This document shows positions 42,638 through 51,097 of a DNA stretch of 64,000 nucleotides, piece after piece. The position numbers were made by a program, and so were the translations under genes. Source of the stretch: Neoroseomonas lacus (lineage in GTDB: Bacteria > Pseudomonadota > Alphaproteobacteria > Acetobacterales > Acetobacteraceae). How positions within the stretch are numbered: the first letter of the stretch is position 1; each line of letters opens with the position of its first letter. The notes below the pieces were generated by a model. The model was given only the letters and a program-made list of their open reading frames with translations. It had not been told where the DNA came from and searched no databases. Location: positions 496,001 to 560,000 of the forward strand of contig NZ_BMKW01000001.1 of NCBI RefSeq assembly GCF_014644535.1, in the 5' to 3' direction.

Positions 42638-43687
42638 ATGTTCCGTCGTCGCCTGCTGCTGACGGGTGCGGCGATCGCCGCGCCGGCGCTGCTCGTCTCC
42701 CACCGCGCCGCCGCGCAGGAAGTGACGCTGCGGCTGCATCACTTCCTGCCGGCGGTCTCCAACGTCCATCGCCATTTCCTGGTGCCCTGGACCAACAAGG
42801 TGCGCGAGGAATCGGGCGGCCGGCTGCGCATCCAGATCTACCCCTCCATGCAATTGGGTGGCGCGCCGCCGCAGCTCTACGACCAGGCGAAGGACGGCGT
42901 CGCCGACATCGTCTGGACGCTGCCGGGCTACACCCCCGGCCGCTTCCCGCGCATCGAGGTGATCGAGCTGCCCTTCATCGCCCATCGCCGCGCCAGCGTG
43001 AACGCCCGCGTCACCTGGGCGTTGTTCGACCAGCACATGCGCACCACCGAATTCGCCGAGACGCACATCATCACCGCCTGGGCGCATGATGGCGGCCTGA
43101 TCCACGCCAAGCGCGACGTGAAGACGATGGAGGATCTGCGCGGCCTCAAGCTGCGCTTCCCGACGCGCCAGGCCGGCGAGGGCCTCAAGGCGCTGGGCGC
43201 GACCCCGATCGGCATGCCGGTCCCGCAGGTGCCCGAGGCGATGTCGCAGGGCGTCATCGACGGCGCCGTGGTGCCGTGGGAGGTGGTGCCGGCGATCCGC
43301 CTTCAGGAGATGGCGCGCTACCACATCGGCATCCCCGGCAGCCCGACCTTCTATTCGGCGTCCTTCGTCCTGGCGATGAACCCGGCGCGGTATCAGGGCC
43401 TGCCCGATGACCTGAAGCGGGTGCTGGACGCCAATTCCGGTGACGCCGCCGCCGTCATGGCCGCACGCGTCTGGGACGAGGAAGGCCCAAAGGTGGAGGA
43501 AGCCGCCCGCCGCCGCGGCAACACGATCAGCGAGATAGCCGAGGCCGAGAAGGCGCGCTGGGTCGCCGCCACCGCCCCGGTGACCGAGACCTGGATCGCC
43601 CAGATGCGGGAGCGGAACATCGATGGCGCCGCGCTGGTCGAACAGACTCGCGCGCTGGTCGTCCGGTTCGGCCAGGGCGTGTCCTGA
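42638..43687 (+). CDS. dctP: TRAP transporter substrate-binding protein (DctP)
   Basis: A 349-residue periplasmic protein. A signal with RRRLLLTGAAIAAPALLVSHRAAA is cut near residue 26, with a twin-arginine-like start. The mature part shows TLRLHHFLPAVSN, the QIYPSMQLGGAPPQLYDQAKDG block and the DctP arginine in GLKLRFPTRQAGEGLKALGA, where the Arg binds the carboxylate of the solute. Placement after dgoK-dgoA suggests uptake of a sugar acid such as galactonate. Confidence 0.9.
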   Translation: MFRRRLLLTGAAIAAPALLVSHRAAAQEVTLRLHHFLPAVSNVHRHFLVPWTNKVREESGGRLRIQIYPSMQLGGAPPQLYDQAKDGVADIVWTLPGYTPGRFPRIEVIELPFIAHRRASVNARVTWALFDQHMRTTEFAETHIITAWAHDGGLIHAKRDVKTMEDLRGLKLRFPTRQAGEGLKALGATPIGMPVPQVPEAMSQGVIDGAVVPWEVVPAIRLQEMARYHIGIPGSPTFYSASFVLAMNPARYQGLPDDLKRVLDANSGDAAAVMAARVWDEEGPKVEEAARRRGNTISEIAEAEKARWVAATAPVTETWIAQMRERNIDGAALVEQTRALVVRFGQGVS

Positions 43688-43731
43688 CGCCCCCGGCGGG
43701 GCCCGTCGCGCGGCTCACCGGCGCCGTCGCG

Positions 43732-44169
43732 GTGGCCGGCGGGCTGATGCTGCTCGCCACGGCCTTCATGGTCGCCGCCTCGGTGCTGATGCGCTGGCTG
43801 GCCAGCGCGCCGATCACCGGCGATGTCGAGATGGTGCAGATCGGCGGCGGGCTCGCGGTGCTGGGCTTCCTCGCCTATGGCACGCTGATGCGCAGCAACA
43901 TCTTCGTCGACAGCTTCACGACCTGGCTGCCGCGCCGCGTCACCCAGGCGATCGACGGCTTCTGGAACCTGGTGTGGGGCGTCACGGCACTGGTGCTGGC
44001 CGAACGCATGGCGGTGGGTGCGACGGAGGCGCTCGGCAATGGCTCCACCACCATGGGACTGCTCGGCATCCCGATCTGGTGGGCGATCGGCATCGGCGCG
44101 CTGTGCTTCGCGGTGACCGGCCTGATGGCGCTCACCTGGGCGGAGCGCCTGGCGCGCGGGCGCGGCTGA
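43732..44169 (+). CDS. dctQ: TRAP transporter small membrane subunit (DctQ)
   Basis: Four-helix DctQ protein, 145 residues from the GTG at 43732. VLMRWLASAPITGDVEMVQIGGG with the Glu of the DctQ motif, then FVDSFTTWLPRR and a C-terminal helix LMALTWAERLA fit the family. The frame is open upstream to a CTG at 43684 that would overlap the dctP stop as CTGA and add a typical N-terminus (PVARLTGAVAVAG). No ATG/GTG/TTG lies between, so the start is uncertain. Confidence 0.85.
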   Translation: MAGGLMLLATAFMVAASVLMRWLASAPITGDVEMVQIGGGLAVLGFLAYGTLMRSNIFVDSFTTWLPRRVTQAIDGFWNLVWGVTALVLAERMAVGATEALGNGSTTMGLLGIPIWWAIGIGALCFAVTGLMALTWAERLARGRG

Positions 44170-45492
44170 ATGACCGAGGAATTCATCGTCGCCGGCGCCG
44201 GCTTCGCGGCGCTGCTCGGGCTGCTCGCGCTGCGCTGCCCGATCGGGCTGGCGATGCTGGTGGTCGGTTGCGCCGGCTATGCGCATATCGTCGATGCGAC
44301 GCGGCTGCTGGCGTATCTCAAGACCACGCCCTTCTTCCTGTTCGCCAACTACACCCTATCGGTCATTCCGCTATTCATCCTCATGGGCGCGCTTGCCGAA
44401 CGCGGCGGGCTGGCGCGGGACCTGTTCACCGCGGCGAATGCGCTGGTCGGGCACAAGCGCGGCGGACTGGCCATGGCGGTGATCGGCGCCTGCGCCGGCT
44501 TCGGCGCGGTGTGCGGCTCATCGGTGGCGACCACCGCCACCTTCGGCCGCGCCGCCCTGCCGGAACTGCGCCGCTACGGCACAGAGGCGGGCTTCGCGAC
44601 CGGGACCATCGCGGTGGGCGGGGTGCTCGGCATCCTGATCCCGCCCTCGGTCATCCTCGTCGTCTATGCCATCAGCACGGAACAGAACATCGCCCGGCTG
44701 TTCATGGCCGCGCTGATCCCGGGGCTGATGGCGACAGCCTTCTACATCGCCACCATCGCGGTGGTGGTGCGGCGCCGGCCTGACCTTTGCCCCCCCGGCC
44801 CGCGCGTCTCGGCACAGCACCGGCGCGCCGCGCTGCGCGCCGTGGTGCCGGTGCTGCTGATCGCGGTCGTGGTGGTGGGCGGCATCTATGGCGGCATCTT
44901 CACGCCGACCGAAAGCGCTGCCGTCGGCTGCGTCGCCACCTTGCTGACCGGCCTGCTGCGCCGCTCGCTCTCCGCCCGCGCAGTGGTCGAGGCGCTCAAG
45001 GCCACCGCCGAGACGACGGCGATGATCTTCGTCATCCTGCTCGGCGCCGAGGTGTTCAACGCCTTCCTCGCCCTCTCCCAGGCGCCGGACCTGTTGGCGG
45101 TATGGGTATCCGAGCAGGGCTTCCCGCCGCTCGGCGTGCTCTGCGCCTTCCTCGCCGTCTATCTCGTGCTCGGCGCGGTGATGGACGAGCTGGCGATGAT
45201 GCTGCTGACGCTGCCGGTGTTCTTCCCCGTCATCACCGCGCTTGATTTCGGCCTGACCGGGGAGGAGACGGCGATCTGGTTCGGCATCCTGGTGCTGATC
45301 GTCGTCGGCATCGGGCTGACGGCGCCGCCGATCGGGCTGAACGTCTTCGTCGTCAGCGGACTGGCGCGGGACGTGCCGATCGGGGCGATCTATCGCGGCG
45401 TGCTGCCCTATCTTCTGACGGATTTCATCCGGCTCGGGCTGTGCATCGCCTTTCCGTGGTTGTCGCTGGCAATGGTGCGGCTGCTGAGTTGA
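44170..45492 (+). CDS. dctM: TRAP transporter large membrane subunit (DctM)
   Basis: A 440-residue protein with about 12 helices that couples solute uptake to Na+ flow. Family segments are PLFILMGALAERGGLARDLF, GFGAVCGSSVATTATFGRAALPEL, GVLGILIPPSVILVVYAI and a C-terminal ELAMMLLTLPVFFPV ... APPIGLNVFVV. The start follows the dctQ stop directly. The 271 bases after the stop hold no recognised element. Confidence 0.92.
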   Translation: MTEEFIVAGAGFAALLGLLALRCPIGLAMLVVGCAGYAHIVDATRLLAYLKTTPFFLFANYTLSVIPLFILMGALAERGGLARDLFTAANALVGHKRGGLAMAVIGACAGFGAVCGSSVATTATFGRAALPELRRYGTEAGFATGTIAVGGVLGILIPPSVILVVYAISTEQNIARLFMAALIPGLMATAFYIATIAVVVRRRPDLCPPGPRVSAQHRRAALRAVVPVLLIAVVVVGGIYGGIFTPTESAAVGCVATLLTGLLRRSLSARAVVEALKATAETTAMIFVILLGAEVFNAFLALSQAPDLLAVWVSEQGFPPLGVLCAFLAVYLVLGAVMDELAMMLLTLPVFFPVITALDFGLTGEETAIWFGILVLIVVGIGLTAPPIGLNVFVVSGLARDVPIGAIYRGVLPYLLTDFIRLGLCIAFPWLSLAMVRLLS

Positions 45493-45763
45493 AAGGCGCA
45501 GCGGCTGGAGGGGTTGCCATTCGCCATGGCTCACGCCATCCGCACCAGCCCCTTGCCTGATGCGGGCGCCTTCACCGGACCAAGTGAATCTACCTGATCG
45601 GGGCGCGCATCCTGAAGCCCTCGGGCGCTCCCTTCGGGTCGGTTCCCGCCCGGAATGTCGGCCACACGCCCCCACATGCAATCGCTTCCGCGGCCCGGCG
45701 AAATTGTCGTTCCTTGATGCGAACATTCTCCTATTGTCCGTCCGGAACGGATGGGATCACGCG

Positions 45764-46534
45764 ATGAGCGACAATCTCGGAACCATGGGTGAAACGGCCA
45801 AGGCGCTGTCGCGCAATCCGCTCGGCATCATCGCGTTGTTCATCGTGCTGGTCTACGGCATGGCGGCGCTGGTGCTCGGCGTGGCTGCCACCGGGCTCGG
45901 CGCTTTCGAGCGCGTGTTGCTCGTGCTGTTCCTCGTGAGCTTCCCCCCCGGCGTGCTCTGGGTGTTCCGCGACCTGGTGATGAACCACACCGGCAAGCTC
46001 TACAGCCCGGCCGATTTCAAGGAGGAGAAGAACTTCATGGAGGTGGTGGCTGCCCTGGCTGCCGCCGCGGGCCGCGCCGAGGCCACGCCCGGCCAGGCTG
46101 CCGCCCCGCCGGCCGATCCCGTCCGCCTGTTCAACGCTGCGCGAATGGCGACTACCGCCGCCAGGACCGCCGCGCGCGTGCCGAAGGTGCTGTGGGTCGA
46201 TGACCGCCCCACCAACAACGTGCATGAACGCCGGGCGATGGAAGCCGCCGGCATGTCGGTGCAGACCGCCCTGACCACCGACGATGGGCTGGCGCGCGCA
46301 GGCGGCGATCGCTTCGATGTCATCGTCTCCGACATGCGGCGCCCGGAGGGCGAGCAGGCGGGCTACGACCTGCTGAAGGCGCTGCGCGCCCGCGGCGACG
46401 CCACGCCCTTCATCATCTATGCCGGCCCGGCCAACGCCGCGCAGAAGGAGGAGGCGAAGGCGCTCGGCGCCACGGGGCGCGCCACCAGCGCGAATGAACT
46501 GCTGGAACTGGTCACCAAGGCATTGCCAGGCTGA
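45764..46534 (+). CDS. Membrane-anchored receiver-domain protein
   Basis: A 256-residue protein. Two helices (about 19-43 and 50-69) anchor a short linker and a C-terminal receiver-like domain from residue 140. KVLWVDDRPTNN supplies the acidic pair Asp146/147, and VIVSDMRRPEGEQAGYDLL supplies the phospho-acceptor candidate Asp190. Later residues deviate: FIIYAGP lacks the usual Thr/Ser, and GATGRATSANELLELV lacks the conserved Lys. No kinase or output domain is nearby, so it may be a modified or phosphate-independent receiver. Confidence 0.75.
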   Translation: MSDNLGTMGETAKALSRNPLGIIALFIVLVYGMAALVLGVAATGLGAFERVLLVLFLVSFPPGVLWVFRDLVMNHTGKLYSPADFKEEKNFMEVVAALAAAAGRAEATPGQAAAPPADPVRLFNAARMATTAARTAARVPKVLWVDDRPTNNVHERRAMEAAGMSVQTALTTDDGLARAGGDRFDVIVSDMRRPEGEQAGYDLLKALRARGDATPFIIYAGPANAAQKEEAKALGATGRATSANELLELVTKALPG

Positions 46535-46606
46535 TCCTTCCGCCATGGGGTTGCGGCGCCGACCCGGGCGACGCAAAGCTGCGCGGCCATCACTCGGAGC
46601 CACGCC

Positions 46607-47719
46607 ATGAAGACCCGCGCTGCCGTCGCCTGGAAAGCCGGTGCCCCGCTGACCATCGAGACCATCGACATCGGCGACCCCAAGCCGGGCGAAGTGCTGG
46701 TCGAGGTGATGGCCACCGGCGTCTGTCACACCGACGCCTACACCCTGTCGGGCGCCGACCCGGAAGGCATCTTCCCCGCCGTGCTCGGCCATGAAGGGGC
46801 GGGCATCGTGCGCGAGGTCGGCGCCGGCGTCACCTCGCTGAAGCCCGGCGACCACGTCATCCCGCTCTACACGCCGGAATGCCGGCAGTGCAAAACCTGC
46901 CTGTCCCAGCGGTCCAACCTCTGCACCGCGATCCGTTCCACGCAGGGCAAGGGCGTGATGCCCGACGGCACCTCGCGCTTCTCCTGCGACCAGGGCACCG
47001 TGTTCCACTACATGGGCTGCAGCACCTTCGCGAACTTCACCATCCTGCCTGAGATCGCCTTGGCAAAGGTCCGGCAGGACGCGCCCTTCGACAAGATTTG
47101 CTACATCGGCTGCGGCGTCACCACCGGCATCGGCGCCGTCATCAACACCGCCAAGGTCTGGCCGGGTGCAAATGTCGTGGTGTTCGGCCTCGGCGGCATC
47201 GGGCTGAATGTGCTGCAGGCCGCGCGCATGGTGGGTGCCGACAAGATCATCGGCGTCGACCTCAACCCCGCGCGCGAGGCGATGGCGCGCAAATTCGGCA
47301 TGACGCATTTCGTCAACCCGAACGTCGTCGGCACCGACAAGGTGGTGCAGGCGATCCAGGACATCACCGATGGCGGCGCCGACTTCTCCTTCGAATGCAT
47401 CGGCAATGTCCACGTCATGCGCCAAGCGCTGGAATGCACCCATCGCGGCTGGGGCACCTCGATCATCATCGGCGTCGCGGCAAGTGGCCAGGAGATCAGC
47501 ACCCGCCCCTTCCAACTGGTGACCGGCCGCAACTGGCGCGGCACCGCCTTCGGCGGCGCGCGTGGCCGCACCGACGTGCCGAGGATCGTCGACTGGTACA
47601 TGGAAGGGAAGATCGAGATCGACAGCCTGATCACCCACACCATGCCGCTCGACGAGATCAACACCGCCTTCGACTTGATGCATGAAGGCAAATCGATCCG
47701 CAGCGTCGTCATCTACTGA
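46607..47719 (+). CDS. frmA: S-(hydroxymethyl)glutathione dehydrogenase (class III alcohol dehydrogenase)
   Basis: A 370-residue zinc enzyme that oxidises the formaldehyde-glutathione adduct with NAD. Catalytic zinc ligands lie in GVCHTDAYT and GHEGAG, with IGCGVTTG later. The structural zinc lobe is [35 protein letters not shown] is the class III block with the Arg that recognises the glutathione carboxylate. The Rossmann motif is [12 protein letters not shown]. It is monocistronic here, with no frmB/gfa neighbour. Confidence 0.95.
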   Translation: MKTRAAVAWKAGAPLTIETIDIGDPKPGEVLVEVMATGVCHTDAYTLSGADPEGIFPAVLGHEGAGIVREVGAGVTSLKPGDHVIPLYTPECRQCKTCLSQRSNLCTAIRSTQGKGVMPDGTSRFSCDQGTVFHYMGCSTFANFTILPEIALAKVRQDAPFDKICYIGCGVTTGIGAVINTAKVWPGANVVVFGLGGIGLNVLQAARMVGADKIIGVDLNPAREAMARKFGMTHFVNPNVVGTDKVVQAIQDITDGGADFSFECIGNVHVMRQALECTHRGWGTSIIIGVAASGQEISTRPFQLVTGRNWRGTAFGGARGRTDVPRIVDWYMEGKIEIDSLITHTMPLDEINTAFDLMHEGKSIRSVVIY

Positions 47720-47726
47720 TCGTCGC

Positions 47727-47744
47727 GCGTGACCCCGGTCACGC
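47727..47744. promoter_or_regulatory. Inverted repeat between frmA and the RIP-like gene
   Basis: GCGTGACC-CC-GGTCACGC has perfect 8-base arms with a 2-base centre, eight bases after the frmA stop and about 80 bases before the next start. It could be an operator for the downstream gene or a short hairpin ending frmA transcription; there is no T-run. A weak TATGCT (47781-47786) follows as a possible -10. Confidence 0.45.
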
Positions 47745-47825
47745 ACTTTCCGCCGGTTCGAAGCCGGGCCGGCGGGCCGCTATGCTACGATGCCGCCGGT
47801 CATCCCGGGGGCATCGGAGGTCGGC

Positions 47826-48431
47826 ATGTCCGGCAATATCGCGCTGCTCAACCAGCCCGGTGATTTTCGGTCCTGGGTGCAGCTTTCGCCTTACCTCTAC
47901 CCCTTCTGCCTGCGCGAGCTGCGCTACCGCATCGGCCTGGCGCGCGACGGCGTGGAAGTCATCGAGGTCTGGGCGCCGATCAATGCACCACGCGTCGCCG
48001 TCGCGATCGACCGGCGCAGCCTGTACCTGTTCGGCCTTCGCGCCCTGCCCGATGGGCCCTGGTACTGCTTCCGCGACTACGCCCGCCCGGCCGATCCGCC
48101 CGGCGCGCCCGTGGTCGAGATCGATGAGGAACTGAACTACGCCCGCCTGCTCGGCGCCGCCCCCTCGGCCATCGCGATGACGCCGGTGCAATTGCTGACA
48201 CTCGCATCGGATTTCGGCCGCGCGCGCGCCTCGCCGCGGCAATTGCAGGCGCTCGCGGCACTGATGTTCCTGGTGCCGGAGGCGCTGCGCTTCGATTCCG
48301 TCATGCTCGCGGCGATGCGCTATTTCGACCAAGGCTTCCTGCCGGTCGCGGAGCTGCTCGAGACCGTCCAGAACTGGGCCGGCGCGACGGCGGACGAGCA
48401 TGACAACGTGCTGATGCCGCATCTCGGGTAA
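47826..48431 (+). CDS. Ribosome-inactivating-protein-like (rRNA N-glycosylase fold) protein
   Basis: A 201-residue protein with no signal peptide. By eye it follows the ricin-A/Shiga-A (PF00161) fold in order. VAVAIDRRSLYLFGLRA matches the strand and turn holding ricin Tyr80 (here Tyr67), and the aromatic WYCF follows. LNYARLLG matches the Tyr123 segment NYDRL (Tyr105). PEALRFDSV matches the signature SEAARF with catalytic Glu177/Arg180 (Glu152/Arg155). VQNWAGAT matches the Trp211 segment (Trp184). Spacings are shorter but parallel (38/47/29 versus 43/54/31). This fold removes one adenine from the large rRNA. GGAGG lies five bases before the ATG. Activity and role here are unknown. Confidence 0.65.
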   Translation: MSGNIALLNQPGDFRSWVQLSPYLYPFCLRELRYRIGLARDGVEVIEVWAPINAPRVAVAIDRRSLYLFGLRALPDGPWYCFRDYARPADPPGAPVVEIDEELNYARLLGAAPSAIAMTPVQLLTLASDFGRARASPRQLQALAALMFLVPEALRFDSVMLAAMRYFDQGFLPVAELLETVQNWAGATADEHDNVLMPHLG

Positions 48432-48524
48432 GGCCCGCGGAGAGCGCCGTCGCCCAACGCCCCCCTTGCGCCACGCCCGCGTCCCGGCTTCATGGCTCGA
48501 CCAACGGCCAGCAAGGAAACGCCC

Positions 48525-49880
48525 ATGCCCGTGAACCCCGCCGATGGCGCCGTGCTCGGCGCGCTCTACGGCACCGACGTCATGCGCGCCGCGATGGGCG
48601 AACACGCCTTCCTCCAGCGCATGCTGGATGTCGAAGCGGCGCTGGCCCGCGCGCAGGCACGCCTCGGCATCATCCCCGCCGAGGCCGCCCCCGTAATCAC
48701 CGCGGCGGCCGACGCGAAACGGCTCGACCTCACCGCCATGGCCGCGGCGACGCGCAATACCGGCTATCCCGTCGTCGGCCTGGTCAAGCAGCTCTCCGCC
48801 CTCGCCGGCCCCGATGCCGGCCGATGGACCCATTGGGGTGCCACCACCCAGGACATCATGGACACCGCCGTGGTGCTCCAGCTGCGCGACGGCCTGGCCC
48901 TCATCGAGGCCGACCTTCGCGCCACCATCGCCGGCTTCGCGACCCTCGCCGCCACGCATCGCGACACCGTCATGGCCGGCCGCACACATCTCCAGCACGC
49001 CCTGCCGGTGACTTTCGGCTACAAGGTCGCGGTGTGGCTGGCGCCGCTGGTGGCCTCGCTCGACGGCCTGCCGCGCGTGCGCGCCCGCGCGCTGCGCCTG
49101 TCCTTCGGCGGCGCCGCCGGCACGCTGGCCTCGCTCGGCGACCAGGGCCTCGCCGTCACCCGCGAACTCGCCGCCGAACTCTCCCTGAATGAGGCCGACA
49201 TCCCCTGGCACGTCGCGCGCGACGGGCTGAACGAGGCGGTCTGCTGGCTCGGCATCCTGTGCGGCACCCTGGCGAAGATCGCCACCGACGTGATGCTGAT
49301 GATGCAAACCGAACTCGCCGAGGTCTCCGAACCGCATGTGCGCGGCCGCGGCGGCTCCTCGACCATGCCCCAGAAGCGCAACCCGATCGCCTGCGAATAC
49401 GTGCTCTCGCAAGCGCGCGGCGTCCACGCGCTGGTTCCCCAGATGCTGGCCGGCATGGCGCAGGATTTCGAGCGCGGCACCGGCCCGTGGCAGACCGAAT
49501 TGCTGGCCCTGCCGCAGGCCTTCCTGCTCGGCCATGGCGCGCTGTCCCAGGCGCGCTTCATCGCCGAGGGCCTGGTCGTCGATGCCGCGCGCATGCGCCG
49601 CAACGTGGACGCGACCGGCGGGCTGATCGTCTCGGAAGCGGTGATGATGGGTCTCGCGCCGGTCTTCGGCCGCGGCGAATCGCATCACATCGTCAACGAT
49701 GCCTGCGACCTCGCCATCGCCGAGGGCATCGGCCTGACCGAGGCGCTGATGCGCGACGCGCGCGTCTCCGCCCGGCTCGATGTCGCCGCCATCGCGAAGA
49801 TGACCGACCCGGCCGCCTATCTCGGCAGCGCGGGCGCGTTCGTCGATCGCGTGCTGGTGCGGGTGCACGCGATGGGGTGA
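48525..49880 (+). CDS. PcaB-like lyase/cycloisomerase of the fumarase/aspartase superfamily
   Basis: A 451-residue helical enzyme. WTHWGATTQDIMDTA, AGRTHLQHALPVTFGYK and the mobile-loop signature RGRGGSSTMPQKRNPIACE are those of the adenylosuccinate lyase/3-carboxy-cis,cis-muconate cycloisomerase branch, and the C-terminal part fits PcaB. Purine biosynthesis would need different neighbours, and no pca genes are adjacent, so the substrate is open. The ATG at 48525 has AAGGAAAC upstream. Confidence 0.8.
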   Translation: MPVNPADGAVLGALYGTDVMRAAMGEHAFLQRMLDVEAALARAQARLGIIPAEAAPVITAAADAKRLDLTAMAAATRNTGYPVVGLVKQLSALAGPDAGRWTHWGATTQDIMDTAVVLQLRDGLALIEADLRATIAGFATLAATHRDTVMAGRTHLQHALPVTFGYKVAVWLAPLVASLDGLPRVRARALRLSFGGAAGTLASLGDQGLAVTRELAAELSLNEADIPWHVARDGLNEAVCWLGILCGTLAKIATDVMLMMQTELAEVSEPHVRGRGGSSTMPQKRNPIACEYVLSQARGVHALVPQMLAGMAQDFERGTGPWQTELLALPQAFLLGHGALSQARFIAEGLVVDAARMRRNVDATGGLIVSEAVMMGLAPVFGRGESHHIVNDACDLAIAEGIGLTEALMRDARVSARLDVAAIAKMTDPAAYLGSAGAFVDRVLVRVHAMG

Positions 49881-49896
49881 GGCGGGGCACTGGTGA

Positions 49897-49955
49897 TTGG
49901 AGCGGGCCCCTGCCCCTCTCCAAACCTCACCCCGCCAGGGTGCCGGGCAGCCTGG
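49897..49955 (+). repeat. Palindromic repeat (family 1), copy d, degenerate
   Basis: TTGGAGCGGGC ... GCCCCTCTCCAA (49897-49923) is an imperfect hairpin 1. It is followed by the linker ACCTCACCCCGCC, and CCAGG ... CCTGG (49935-49955) replaces hairpin 2. It lies between the convergent lyase and transglycosylase genes, like copies a, b and e. Confidence 0.65.
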
Positions 49956-50040
49956 ACCGCCGGATTGGGGCCCCGGGCGTCAGGGGGCAGGCCTCAATGA
50001 CAAAGGACGCGGCGGCTCCTTCGGCTGCCTGCCGCCACGA

Positions 50041-50823
50041 TCAATCCGCCGCCTCGGCCATTTCCAGCAAGGCCTGGCCGTTGCGTCGGAACGACGCCAT
50101 CTGCGCCTGCGTGCCACGGCAGCGTTCGGCGAACAGATGGCTGTCCGGCGCCACCACGTCGATCTTGCTGCGCACACGGCAGACCAGCCACGTCGCCTGG
50201 CCGAACGACCCGCCATGCCAGCGCACCAGGGCCATGCTCCAGTCGCCATAGGTCTCGTAGTGCTGCAGCAGGTAGTTCGCCGCCCAGGCCGTCGCCTTGT
50301 AGGGGTCGAGCGGCCAGTCCTGCCCGGCGCGCGCATGCACGGCGTAGTTGATCTGCACGCAGCCCACCATGGCGCGCCCGCCGGAAGCACGGATCAGGCG
50401 CATCGCTTCCTCGCGGCTCGCCGGGTAATAGGCGCGGCCGTCGATACTCAACGCATTGGCATGCAGCCCGCTCTCATTCAGCGCAATGCCGACGAGCAGT
50501 CCCTCGGGCAGGCCGTAGTCGCGTTCGGCCGCGCGCGCGGCATTGAGGCAGGCGGCGCGCGGGGAAAGGTCCTCGCGCAGGATCGGTGCGACCTGGGTGA
50601 CCGGTTGGGTGGCCTGGGCTGGCGCGCAGGCCACCAGGCCGAGCACCCCCGTGATCGCCGCCGCCCAAAAGGGTGACAGCAGGCGGTGGCGGCGGCGGCT
50701 GGCGAGACCCCGGATCCGGCGCAGCCGGGTGCCGAGGTGGCGGGCGCCCCGCGCCAAAGCGCGCGAGGTGGCCGCACCATGTCGCCGGCAAGGTGAGGCC
50801 GGCAATGCATTCGCGGTTGTCAT
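50041..50823 (-). CDS. Lytic transglycosylase-domain protein
   Basis: A 260-residue protein with an SLT-like domain. LLVGIALNESGLHANAL has the catalytic Glu (about residue 117). GCVQINYAVHA matches the GxmQin motif, and DPYKATAWAANYLLQHYETYGDWSMALVRWHGG the C-terminal helices with the aromatic/glycine block. The N-terminus is unusual: about 50 Arg-rich residues before a hydrophobic stretch ending LGLVAC, which resembles a lipobox, so the true start may be further in. It would cut peptidoglycan in the periplasm. Confidence 0.75.
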   Translation of the reverse strand: MTTANALPASPCRRHGAATSRALARGARHLGTRLRRIRGLASRRRHRLLSPFWAAAITGVLGLVACAPAQATQPVTQVAPILREDLSPRAACLNAARAAERDYGLPEGLLVGIALNESGLHANALSIDGRAYYPASREEAMRLIRASGGRAMVGCVQINYAVHARAGQDWPLDPYKATAWAANYLLQHYETYGDWSMALVRWHGGSFGQATWLVCRVRSKIDVVAPDSHLFAERCRGTQAQMASFRRNGQALLEMAEAAD

Positions 50824-50931
50824 GGCCGCTACCGACCACAAACCGACAGAAAGATCAAACCCGCATCCGTACCAAACGATAGTCAGGCCATGTCGAACGC
50901 AATGTGGCTGGATTGGGGCGCAATGTTGATC

Positions 50932-50987
50932 AAGTAATTTTACTTCGCCTCTTGATGACCTTTCATCCCCCTAGAGTAATTCTTACT
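50932..50987. promoter_or_regulatory. Pair of AGTAA/TTACT inverted repeats in an AT-rich island
   Basis: AAGTAA-TT-TTACTT (50932-50945) and AGTAA-TTC-TTACT (50975-50987) are two similar inverted repeats with centres about 42 bases apart, or four helical turns. They lie in the most AT-rich stretch of the window (50920-51000), upstream of the transglycosylase gene and past the end of the TPP-enzyme gene. They look like paired operators. Confidence 0.5.
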
Positions 50988-51097
50988 TCATAATTCAATA
51001 GACCGCGCGGAGCCGACACGCGGTCACCTTTCCACGACCAGAACCATGCCGCGGCCTATGTCGGCCCGCCGTCACCCCCGGCCCGAAGCCCGCCCCC

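Noticed and set aside
47745-47790. tRNA-like TTCGAA segment after frmA
   Set aside because: No acceptor stem or anticodon arm can be formed around it.
48525-49880. Adenylosuccinate lyase of purine synthesis
   Set aside because: Sequence blocks fit the PcaB/cycloisomerase side better, and no purine genes are nearby; kept as PcaB-like.
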